Shown here piece by piece: positions 35,894 through 43,573 of a stretch of 64,000 nt of DNA. Source of the stretch: an uncultured Bacteroidales bacterium (GTDB lineage Bacteria > Bacteroidota > Bacteroidia > Bacteroidales > Paludibacteraceae); the NCBI GenBank assembly GCA_900318245.1, contig ONJT01000012.1, positions 62,001 to 126,000 on the forward strand, given 5' to 3'. The notes under the pieces were generated by a model. It worked only from the letters and a program-made list of their open reading frames with translations. It had not been told where the DNA came from and did no database searches. Position 1 is the first letter of the stretch; every line of letters starts with the position of its first letter. Made by a program: the position numbers and the translations under genes.

Positions 35894-37198
35894 ATGTTCG
35901 ATAATTTATCAGAAAGATTAGAACGCTCATTTAAGATTCTCAAAGGTGAAGGACGTATCACCGAGATTAATATCGCGGAGACCGTAAAGGACATCCGTAA
36001 AGCCTTGCTGGAGGCCGATGTGAACTACAAGACCGCCAAACAATTTACCGACCAGGTGAAGGAGAAAGCACTCGGTCAGAACGTCATTACCGCCGTTCGC
36101 CCCGGACAACTGATGGTGAAGATCACCCATGACGAGTTGGCAGAGTTGATGGGCGGTGAAGCGCAGGATATAAACCTAAAAGGTTCGCCCGCGGTCATCC
36201 TCATGGCCGGTCTGCAGGGTAGCGGTAAGACGACCTTTGCATCTAAGTTGGCTAATTTCCTTCAGACAAAGAAGAATAAGAAAGTGATGCTCGTAGCGTG
36301 CGACGTGTATCGCCCCGCTGCTATCGAGCAATTACGTGTGCTCGGCGAGCAGATCAACGCAAAAGTCTATACTGCGGAAGAGGAGTCTAATCCCGTTAAA
36401 AAGGCGCAAGACGCGATATCTGAGGCCCGCAAGTTCGGTTATGATGTGGTGATCGTAGATACCGCCGGCCGTCTGGCTGTAGACGAGCAGATGATGACCG
36501 AGATAGCGGCTATCAAGGAAGCTATCCAGCCGTCCGAGACTTTGTTCGTGGTAGACGCTATGACCGGTCAGGATGCAGTAAACACCGCTAAGGAGTTCAA
36601 CGATCGTCTGGATTTTGACGGCGTGGTACTGACTAAACTGGATGGTGATGCCCGCGGCGGTGCAGCATTGAGTATCCGCTCTGTAGTCAACAAGCCGATC
36701 AAGTTCATTGGTACGGGCGAGAAGATGGAGGCGCTTGATGTGTTCCATCCGAGTCGTATGGCCGACCGTATCTTGGGTATGGGTGATGTGGTGAGCCTCG
36801 TAGAGCGCGCGCAAGAGCAATATGACGAAGCGGAAGCACGCCGTATCTCGAAGAAAATCGCCAAGAACCAATTCGATTTCAACGATTTCATCGGACAATT
36901 AAACCAGATTAAGAAAATGGGTTCGATGAAAGACCTGATGGGTATGATCCCTGGTATGGACAAGGCGCTGAAGAACGTCGAAGTGAGTGACGATGCGTTC
37001 AAACCGATTGAGGCGATGATCAACTCTATGACGCCTGAAGAGCGCGCCAACCCGAACCTGCTTAACGGCAGCCGTAAGAACCGCATTGCCAAAGGTGCAG
37101 GTGTGGATATTGTAGCGCTCAACCGCTTCCTCAAGCAATTCGAGCAGACTAGCAAGATGATGCGTAAGGTGCAGCAAATGAACTTTAAAAGACGCTAA
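35894..37198 (+). CDS. ffh: Signal recognition particle protein Ffh
   Basis: 434 aa SRP GTPase that binds signal sequences and SRP RNA. The start MFDNLSERLERSFKIL is at 35894. N domain, then G domain with GLQGSGKTT, DTAGR and TKLDGDARGG, then the methionine-containing M domain ending MRKVQQMNFKRR. The length is typical. First gene of a tightly packed rightward operon (TAATG junction with the next gene). Confidence 0.97.
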   Translation: MFDNLSERLERSFKILKGEGRITEINIAETVKDIRKALLEADVNYKTAKQFTDQVKEKALGQNVITAVRPGQLMVKITHDELAELMGGEAQDINLKGSPAVILMAGLQGSGKTTFASKLANFLQTKKNKKVMLVACDVYRPAAIEQLRVLGEQINAKVYTAEEESNPVKKAQDAISEARKFGYDVVIVDTAGRLAVDEQMMTEIAAIKEAIQPSETLFVVDAMTGQDAVNTAKEFNDRLDFDGVVLTKLDGDARGGAALSIRSVVNKPIKFIGTGEKMEALDVFHPSRMADRILGMGDVVSLVERAQEQYDEAEARRISKKIAKNQFDFNDFIGQLNQIKKMGSMKDLMGMIPGMDKALKNVEVSDDAFKPIEAMINSMTPEERANPNLLNGSRKNRIAKGAGVDIVALNRFLKQFEQTSKMMRKVQQMNFKRR

Positions 37199-37698
37199 TG
37201 GCAGACGATTTTAAGACATATCAACCCGGGTGGGAAAAGCAGAAAGAGCGCAAACATTATCATCACCATCATCATCGCCGCGATGACCAATACACCAACA
37301 GTTGGGGCGGTTGGATGAAGATGAGGGATAAACAGGCGTATTACGGCTTGATGCTCATCGTGATAGCTGTGCTGGGCTTTGGTATATACATGATCGTCAA
37401 GATGTATATGGACGAATGGCGCGCTATGCCGCATGATGACCCGACGACGGAGCGAACGGTAGATGAGTTGCGCATCCATAAGGCCGATGAACGCGACGCG
37501 CTGCTGTATTCCGACAGCTTGTCGCAGGCCTATAAACTTGATTCGCTCAAGCGTAATGTCCAGATAGAGACGCGCCCAGTATATCGTCCGCCACGTAAGG
37601 AGGATACATGGTATATCACCCAGCGCGAGTGGAAGGATATATGGAAGAGATTGAAGATTTGGAAAATAAGCCAATCAAAAGACAAAGATAACGAATGA
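37198..37698 (+). CDS. Single-pass membrane protein with His-rich N terminus
   Basis: 166 aa. The N terminus carries HYHHHHHRR (about 20-28), then one membrane helix (about 50-70, YGLMLIVIAVLGFGIYMIV), then a charged, probably periplasmic tail with YSDSLSQAYKLDSLKR. The family is unrecognised. The start overlaps the ffh stop by one base and its end overlaps folD by 4 nt, so it is translated with them. The histidine cluster could bind metal; this is speculation. Confidence 0.8.
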   Translation: MADDFKTYQPGWEKQKERKHYHHHHHRRDDQYTNSWGGWMKMRDKQAYYGLMLIVIAVLGFGIYMIVKMYMDEWRAMPHDDPTTERTVDELRIHKADERDALLYSDSLSQAYKLDSLKRNVQIETRPVYRPPRKEDTWYITQREWKDIWKRLKIWKISQSKDKDNE

Positions 37699-38600
37699 TA
37701 ATTGACGGTAAACAAATAGCACAAACGATTCGTGGCGAGTTGCGCGAACAGATAGCTGCTCTGCGAGCAGAAGGCAAGCGTGCGCCTAAGTTGGCGGTCG
37801 TTCTGGTGGGACATAACCCGGCTTCGGAGACCTATGTGGCCAATAAGCTGAAGGCTTGCGCTGAGGTAGGTATCGAAGCGGAGAAAATCGCGTACGACGA
37901 GTATACCACCGAGCAGACACTGCTGAACGAGATCCACCGCCTTAATAATGACGATTCCATCGATGGTTTTATTGTGCAACTGCCCCTTCCGGCGCATATT
38001 AATGAACTGACTATTCTCTCGGCAATCAACTATCGCAAGGATGTGGACGGTTTGACGCCGGAGAACGTGGGTCGCACGGTACAAGGCCTGCCGTCCATCG
38101 TGAGTGCGACGCCGCGTGGTATACGCGAGTTACTTGCGCGCTACGGTATTCCTACAGAAGGCAAACATGTCGTGGTGATTGGTCGCTCGAATATCGTCGG
38201 TAAACCGATCGCTATGCTGCTGATGCAGCGTCCTTACTTGTCTCTGCCGGGCATGAGTGCCGCTTCATTAGGTGATGCTACCGTTACGGTTTGTCACTCG
38301 AAGACCCAAGACCTCGCATCTATCTGCCGCACCGCCGATATCATCATTGTAGCGGCCGGATGTCCGAACTTAGTGACGGCCAGTATGGTAAAACCCGGTG
38401 CCACCGTCATTGACGTAGGTATTAACCGCATCGATGATCCTGCTTCTCCTCGCGGTTACCGATTGGTGGGAGACGTGGATTTCGAGCACGTAGCACCTGT
38501 CGCAGGTTTCATCACCCCTGTGCCGGGCGGAGTAGGACCGATGACGATTGTCTCATTGATGCAAAATACGATCCAAGCTTATCATGAATATACTCGATAA
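37695..38600 (+). CDS. folD: Methylenetetrahydrofolate dehydrogenase / cyclohydrolase
   Basis: 301 aa bifunctional enzyme interconverting 5,10-methylene-, methenyl- and 10-formyl-THF. The motifs are present: ASETYVANKLKAC (catalytic Lys and Tyr), GFIVQLPLP, the NADP site VVIGRSNIVGKP and the C-terminal PVPGGVGPMT. The start overlaps the previous gene by 4 nt, and prfA starts 17 bp before its end. Confidence 0.98.
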   Translation: MIIDGKQIAQTIRGELREQIAALRAEGKRAPKLAVVLVGHNPASETYVANKLKACAEVGIEAEKIAYDEYTTEQTLLNEIHRLNNDDSIDGFIVQLPLPAHINELTILSAINYRKDVDGLTPENVGRTVQGLPSIVSATPRGIRELLARYGIPTEGKHVVVIGRSNIVGKPIAMLLMQRPYLSLPGMSAASLGDATVTVCHSKTQDLASICRTADIIIVAAGCPNLVTASMVKPGATVIDVGINRIDDPASPRGYRLVGDVDFEHVAPVAGFITPVPGGVGPMTIVSLMQNTIQAYHEYTR

Positions 38601-39684
38601 AATCGACGGTTTAGAGGCTAAGTTCCATGAGGTGAGTCTGTTAATTACCGACCCTTCTGTTATTGCCGATCAAGCCCGTTATGTGCGTCTGAACCGTGAA
38701 TACCACGACCTGGAGCGCGTCTTGGAATGTGCACATCGCTATAAGAAAGCCGTGCAGAACCTGCAAGACGCCAAAGATTTGCTGTATAACGAGTCCGATG
38801 CGGATCTCAAGGAAATGGCGCGCGCCGAAGTGGAGGAGTTGGAACCGCAGATTCCCAAGTTGGAGGAAGAACTCAAACTCCAGCTCTTACCGCAAGATCC
38901 CGAGGATGGCAAGAACGTCGTGATGGAGATTCGCGGCGGCACAGGCGGCGATGAAGCGGCGATCTTTGCCGGCGATCTCTTCCGTATGTACACCAAATAT
39001 TTCGAACTCAAAGGCTTCAAATACTCCGTGTCATCCTTCAACGAAGGTGCGGCAGGTGGATACAAGGAGATTATCTTCAACGTGACCGGTCAAAACGTCT
39101 ATGGTACGCTCAAATACGAGAGCGGCGTGCACCGCGTGCAGCGCGTGCCGGTGACCGAGACGCAAGGCCGTGTACATACCTCTGCGGCCACCGTAGCGGT
39201 ATTGCCGGAAGCCGATGAATTCGAGGTACATATCAACGAAGGCGAGATCAAATGGGAGACATTCCGTTCGGGTGGAGCAGGTGGTCAGAACGTGAACAAA
39301 GTGGAGTCTGGTGTACGGTTGCGCTATAACTGGAAAAATCCCAATACCGGTGAGGTACAAGAGATATTGATTGAGTGTACCGAGACACGCGACCAGCCGA
39401 AGAACAAAGAGCGCGCGCTGAGTCGTCTGCGTACGCAGATTTACGATAAGGAACACCAGAAATATATCGATGACATTGCGGCGAGACGTAAGACGATGGT
39501 GTCCACGGGCGACCGCAGTGCCAAGATCCGTACCTATAACTATCCGCAGGGACGTATCACCGACCATCGTATCGGCTATACGGTCTATAACCTCGCGGCT
39601 TTCATGGACGGCGACATTCAAGGTGTGATCGATGCACTGCAAGTAGCAGAGAACGCAGAACGACTTAAAGAATCGGAACTATAA
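38584..39684 (+). CDS. prfA: Peptide chain release factor 1
   Basis: 366 aa factor that reads UAA/UAG stop codons. The GGQ loop is SGGAGGQNVNK near residues 225-240; the anticodon-like PxT region is in VPVTETQGRVHTSAA. The start overlaps folD by 17 bp, and the TAA shares a base with the rsmE ATG. The neighbours suggest a translation-coupled core operon. Confidence 0.97.
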   Translation: MNILDKIDGLEAKFHEVSLLITDPSVIADQARYVRLNREYHDLERVLECAHRYKKAVQNLQDAKDLLYNESDADLKEMARAEVEELEPQIPKLEEELKLQLLPQDPEDGKNVVMEIRGGTGGDEAAIFAGDLFRMYTKYFELKGFKYSVSSFNEGAAGGYKEIIFNVTGQNVYGTLKYESGVHRVQRVPVTETQGRVHTSAATVAVLPEADEFEVHINEGEIKWETFRSGGAGGQNVNKVESGVRLRYNWKNPNTGEVQEILIECTETRDQPKNKERALSRLRTQIYDKEHQKYIDDIAARRKTMVSTGDRSAKIRTYNYPQGRITDHRIGYTVYNLAAFMDGDIQGVIDALQVAENAERLKESEL

Positions 39685-40388
39685 TGTATCTATTCTACGC
39701 CCCGGACATACAAACGACGCTGACGCTCCCCGAAGAGGAGAGTAATCATTGTGTGCAGGTGCTTCGTCGTTCGGCAGGCGATGCGGTACAAGTAACCGAT
39801 GGAATGGGGAATCTTTATCACTGCGTGATAACAAACCCGCATCGCAAGCATTGTGAGGTGCGCATCGTACGAGTTGAGACCCCGGAAGCGCTGCACGAAG
39901 GATATGTACATATCGCGGTGGCGCCGACAAAAAACATCGATCGGCTGGAGTGGGCGATTGAGAAATGTGTGGAGATCGGTGTGGACGAGATTTCCTTGAT
40001 TCTTTGCGAGCACTCGGAGCGTAAAACCGTGAATTTCGACCGCTTGCAGAAGATTCTTGTCTCTGCCGCCAAACAGTCCTTGAAAACTAAGTTTCCGAAA
40101 CTCAATCCGCTGGTGAAGATGACAGACTTGCAAGCGGACGGGGATCTGTTTATCGCGCATTGCATCGAAGGCTACAAGGCGACGGACCATAAATTCGCGT
40201 TGAAATCGAAGATAATACGCGGTCATAAGACTACCGTGCTCATTGGTGCAGAAGGCGATTTCTCACCGGAGGAAGTGGAGTGGGCTTTGGCGCAAGGCTA
40301 TCAACCGGTTAGTCTGGGAGCCGCCCGTCTGCGTACGGAAACAGCAGCAGTGGTTGCTTGTCATACCGCAGTGCTCATTAATGAGTGA
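39684..40388 (+). CDS. rsmE: 16S rRNA m3U1498 methyltransferase
   Basis: 234 aa SPOUT-family methyltransferase. It has the N-terminal PUA-like domain (SNHCVQVLRRSAGDAV), then the knotted SAM site with IGAEGDFSPEEVE and SLGAARLRTETAAV. It methylates U1498 in the decoding region of 16S rRNA. It begins on the last base of prfA. Confidence 0.96.
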   Translation: MYLFYAPDIQTTLTLPEEESNHCVQVLRRSAGDAVQVTDGMGNLYHCVITNPHRKHCEVRIVRVETPEALHEGYVHIAVAPTKNIDRLEWAIEKCVEIGVDEISLILCEHSERKTVNFDRLQKILVSAAKQSLKTKFPKLNPLVKMTDLQADGDLFIAHCIEGYKATDHKFALKSKIIRGHKTTVLIGAEGDFSPEEVEWALAQGYQPVSLGAARLRTETAAVVACHTAVLINE

Positions 40389-40408
40389 GAGAGTTAGTGA
40401 ATTAGCAC

Positions 40409-41008
40409 ATGAGTTGGGATGCGAACATATTGCTTTGGATCAACGGTCATCACACGGCATGGTTGGATGATGTGATGTGGTTGGTGAGTAGTCTCAAGAC
40501 CTGGCTTCCGCTCTATATATTGCTGATAGCTGCTATCATAGCGCGCTTCCGCAACTGGCGAATCATACTACTGGTCTTATTGGGATTCGGGATTGCCGTT
40601 GGACTAAGCGATTTTATCGCTTCCGGAGTGCTCAAACCCATGGTGGCGCGCTTACGTCCTACGCATGAGCCGGCACTCGACCCGCTGCACTTGGTTCGGA
40701 ACTACGTGGGCGGAAAGTATGGTTTTTGCAGCTCTCACGCCGCCAATAGTATGGCTTGTGCATTGCTATTCAGCCTTATATGGCGAAAAAAAATAGTCAC
40801 CGCAAGTCTGATGACCTGGGTGGCTATTATGTGCTATAGTCGGATGTATGTCGGGGCACATTACCCCACGGATATCATAGCTGGTCTGATAGTTGGTGCT
40901 CTTCTCGCAGCGTTGGTTTATTGGGGGCTTCACCGCTGGGTGTTGCCTTCTGTTGAACCACATTCGCCCCGCGAGGACGGCGCGGTTGCTCCACCGGGTG
41001 ATTCATAA
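40409..41008 (+). CDS. PAP2-family membrane phosphatase
   Basis: 199 aa with five to six membrane helices. The phosphatase signature is complete: KPMVARLRPTHEP (KxxxxxxRP), CSSHAANS in place of PSGH, and SRMYVGAHYPTDI (SRxxxxxHxxxD). Likely substrates are undecaprenyl pyrophosphate or lipid A phosphates; the choice cannot be made here. The last 44 codons overlap an oppositely oriented gene. Confidence 0.92.
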   Translation: MSWDANILLWINGHHTAWLDDVMWLVSSLKTWLPLYILLIAAIIARFRNWRIILLVLLGFGIAVGLSDFIASGVLKPMVARLRPTHEPALDPLHLVRNYVGGKYGFCSSHAANSMACALLFSLIWRKKIVTASLMTWVAIMCYSRMYVGAHYPTDIIAGLIVGALLAALVYWGLHRWVLPSVEPHSPREDGAVAPPGDS

Positions 41009-41306
41009 ATCGCTCGAATTCATCGGGAGTAAGGAGCTGCTTGAGCTCATTGTAAATCGATTGCATGCGCTCCATGTTCTCCGCACGCGTCAGACCTTTT
41101 TGACGAATCCGCGCGTACTTGAGGTGCATTCGATAAATGGTATCGATACGAACGGAATCTTTAATTCCCAACTCGCGCACCAAGCGCTCAGTTTGCTTAG
41201 AAGCCTCCTCCTCCGGTGTACGTTGAGGACGAACGTTTTGCTCCTGAGCCAATAACATACCTGCTACCAAGGTAGCACATACAATAGAAAATAGTTTTTT
41301 TAACAT
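40875..41306 (-). CDS. Small periplasmic protein, Spy/CpxP-like layout
   Basis: 143 aa. The N-terminal signal peptide LFSIVCATLVAGMLLAQ has a cleavage site after AQ. A helical body follows with LTRAENMERM and LTPDEFERFM, the pattern of small Bacteroidota periplasmic proteins related in layout to Spy/CpxP, then a Pro/Arg-rich tail. That tail is encoded opposite the end of the PAP2 gene (134-bp overlap). Function unknown. Confidence 0.75.
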   Translation of the reverse strand: MLKKLFSIVCATLVAGMLLAQEQNVRPQRTPEEEASKQTERLVRELGIKDSVRIDTIYRMHLKYARIRQKGLTRAENMERMQSIYNELKQLLTPDEFERFMNHPVEQPRRPRGANVVQQKATPSGEAPNKPTLREEHQLSDQL

Positions 41307-41360
41307 TATTCAGAGTGTTCTGATTATTCGGATTAAACTGAGAATTATACAACAAAAATC

Positions 41361-42593
41361 ATGCCGTTTTCGCCCGAAATAGCACTTGCAATGCGACTTT
41401 ATTTCTCAGAAGAGGGGAAAAAGCGTCATTCTCGCCCTGCTGTGCGTGTTGCACTGGCCGGAATCATCGTAGGTGTAGCGGTGATGATATTGACGATTTG
41501 CATCGTAGTGGGCTTCAAACAGACGGTTACACAGAAAATCGCAGGTTTTGGAGCGCATATCCAGTTAGTGTCGTTCGATAATAACAATACTTATGACTTG
41601 CAGCCGATAGAAGTATCCGATTCGTTGCTGGCGGCGCTCGGGAACTTTGAGCACGTGACCTCTGCGGCGCCGTTTATCACGAAACCCGGTATGCTCAAGA
41701 CCGATGCGGATTTTCATGGTATTGTGCTGAAAGGAACGGATTACTGGGATTTCTTTAGCAGGAATATTGTGGAGGGTGCTTTGCCGGCAGCCCCGCAAGA
41801 GGTGTTGGTGTCCCGAAAAGTGGCGCAGACGATGCAGATCGCTGTAGGTGATGCGGTCAACGCATATTTCGTGGATGAGATTGATGTCCGTGCACGCCGT
41901 TTTCGCGTGACCGGTATTTATGATACGGGATTTGATCAGTTTGATGACCTGTTTGTTTTGGCGCCTTTAGAGACCGCACAACGGCTGCAAGGGTGGGAGG
42001 AAAATACCTATTCCGGCGTGGAGATTTTAATCGATGAAATCGGTGTCCTGGACGAGGTTGCAGATAATATCTATTTTGCGACAATCCGGGTTATGGATGA
42101 AGACGGCTATCACGTCTATTACGTACAGACACTCCAAGAACAGAACCCCGCTATCTTTGCTTGGTTAGACTTGCTGGATATGAATGTAGTGGTGATTATT
42201 GTACTGATGCTTCTGGTAGCCGGTTTTAACATTGTCTCGGGACTTATCATTTTGATTCTGGATGGTATCACACTGATAGGAACGCTGAAAGCGTTAGGAG
42301 CAGACAACCACTTCGTGCGCCGCATATTCTTGACGCAAGCAGCTATGCTGATAGGAAAGGGCGTAGTATGGGGAAATATCGTCGGTTTGGGTTTGGCGGC
42401 GTTACAGTATTTCGCGCACCTGATTCCGCTTGATGCAACTACCTATTACGTGGAGTATGTACCGATTTCGTTTGCGTGGGGATGGCTCATTCTTCTGAAT
42501 ATTGTAACTATAGCTATCTCGCTGATCATCTTGCTGTTACCATCGATGATTATTACTAAGATAAGCCCCGCCAAAGTGATGCATTTTGAGTGA
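41361..42593 (+). CDS. LolC/LolE-type ABC transporter permease
   Basis: 410 aa. One membrane helix near the N terminus (about 28-52, VALAGIIVGVAVMILTICIVVGF), a periplasmic MacB-like domain (about 55-265) and three C-terminal helices (FtsX domain). The opening lineup FYFSEE.KRHSRPAVRVALAGI and the motif GTLKALGA are typical of lipoprotein-releasing LolCE homologues. The ATPase partner LolD is not adjacent. The GSCFA gene starts immediately after its stop. Confidence 0.9.
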   Translation: MPFSPEIALAMRLYFSEEGKKRHSRPAVRVALAGIIVGVAVMILTICIVVGFKQTVTQKIAGFGAHIQLVSFDNNNTYDLQPIEVSDSLLAALGNFEHVTSAAPFITKPGMLKTDADFHGIVLKGTDYWDFFSRNIVEGALPAAPQEVLVSRKVAQTMQIAVGDAVNAYFVDEIDVRARRFRVTGIYDTGFDQFDDLFVLAPLETAQRLQGWEENTYSGVEILIDEIGVLDEVADNIYFATIRVMDEDGYHVYYVQTLQEQNPAIFAWLDLLDMNVVVIIVLMLLVAGFNIVSGLIILILDGITLIGTLKALGADNHFVRRIFLTQAAMLIGKGVVWGNIVGLGLAALQYFAHLIPLDATTYYVEYVPISFAWGWLILLNIVTIAISLIILLLPSMIITKISPAKVMHFE

Positions 42594-42594
42594 T

Positions 42595-43449
42595 ATGAAG
42601 TTGCAAACGATTGTAGATATTCAGCCAAGCGCATGGAAGATAGGCTACGGGGATAAGATTCTTCTCGTAGGTTCTTGTTTTGCCGATTCCATCGGACAAA
42701 TGATGGCGCAGCGAGGACTACATGTGACCTGCAATCCGTTCGGAACACTCTATAACCCCGTTTCTATTGTGCAGGCCTTGCAGATGACCGACATTCCACC
42801 TTTGGTGGAGCATGAGGGCTTGTGGCACTCGATGGCGCATCATGGTTCATTTTCCCGTGCTACGAAAGAGGAGACCCGTGAGGCGGTAGCTCAATCGATT
42901 GAAACCATGCAGCACACTCTCAAAGAGGCAAATGTGGTTATTGTGACGTTTGGCACGGCGTGGGTGTATGAGATGAAAGATCCCGCATGGCTAACCGGCT
43001 CCGGAGCCTCTCCGGTAGTGGGGAATTGCCATAAATTGCCGGCGGAGCAGTTTGCTCGCAGACGGCTTTCTGTCGATGAAATCGAGGTTTTGTGGCGCCC
43101 GCTTATAGCCAAATATCCCGATAAACACTGGCTATTTACCGTCTCGCCGATTCGGCATATCAAGGACGGCTTGCATGAGAATCAACTCAGCAAAGCGACC
43201 TTATTACAAGCCGTAGAAGACCTTAGAACTCAGTTGTCAGCCATCAGTTATTTCCCGTCCTATGAAATCATGCTGGACGAGTTGCGGGACTATCGGTTCT
43301 ATGCGGAAGACCTGGTGCACCCTTCGCCCGTAGCGATTCAGTATATCTGGGAGCGGTTTGCCGAGAATTATTGTACGTCGCAGACGCGAAACGAGATGCA
43401 AATACAGCTCAAACAGTGGAAATTTGAGCATCATATTCCGCTGCATTAG
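42595..43449 (+). CDS. GSCFA-domain protein
   Basis: 284 aa. The diagnostic VGSCFADSIG lies near residue 25, followed by NPFGTLYNP and, later, LVHPSPVAIQYIWERF, the conserved blocks of the GSCFA family (SGNH-hydrolase-like, common in Bacteroidota). ATG 42595 is preferred over a TTG 9 nt upstream that overlaps the permease stop. The family is thought to act on cell-envelope glycans or esters; the substrate is unknown. Confidence 0.93.
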   Translation: MKLQTIVDIQPSAWKIGYGDKILLVGSCFADSIGQMMAQRGLHVTCNPFGTLYNPVSIVQALQMTDIPPLVEHEGLWHSMAHHGSFSRATKEETREAVAQSIETMQHTLKEANVVIVTFGTAWVYEMKDPAWLTGSGASPVVGNCHKLPAEQFARRRLSVDEIEVLWRPLIAKYPDKHWLFTVSPIRHIKDGLHENQLSKATLLQAVEDLRTQLSAISYFPSYEIMLDELRDYRFYAEDLVHPSPVAIQYIWERFAENYCTSQTRNEMQIQLKQWKFEHHIPLH

Positions 43450-43491
43450 ACCAGCCAATTCAAATTATTTTCGAAAAAAATGACGTGCGCG

Positions 43492-43523
43492 CTTGCGTAT
43501 GTTATTTTTTTTATGTATCTTTG
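43492..43523 (+). promoter_or_regulatory. fusA2 promoter
   Basis: CTTG 43492-43495, 20-nt spacer, TATCTTTG 43516-43523; about 45-nt leader. A second AACTTGACTTTACAAAAT run lies in the leader. Confidence 0.75.
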
Positions 43524-43573
43524 CAGCGTTTTTGCAAACTTGACTTTACAAAATCTTAAATACTAACACAATT

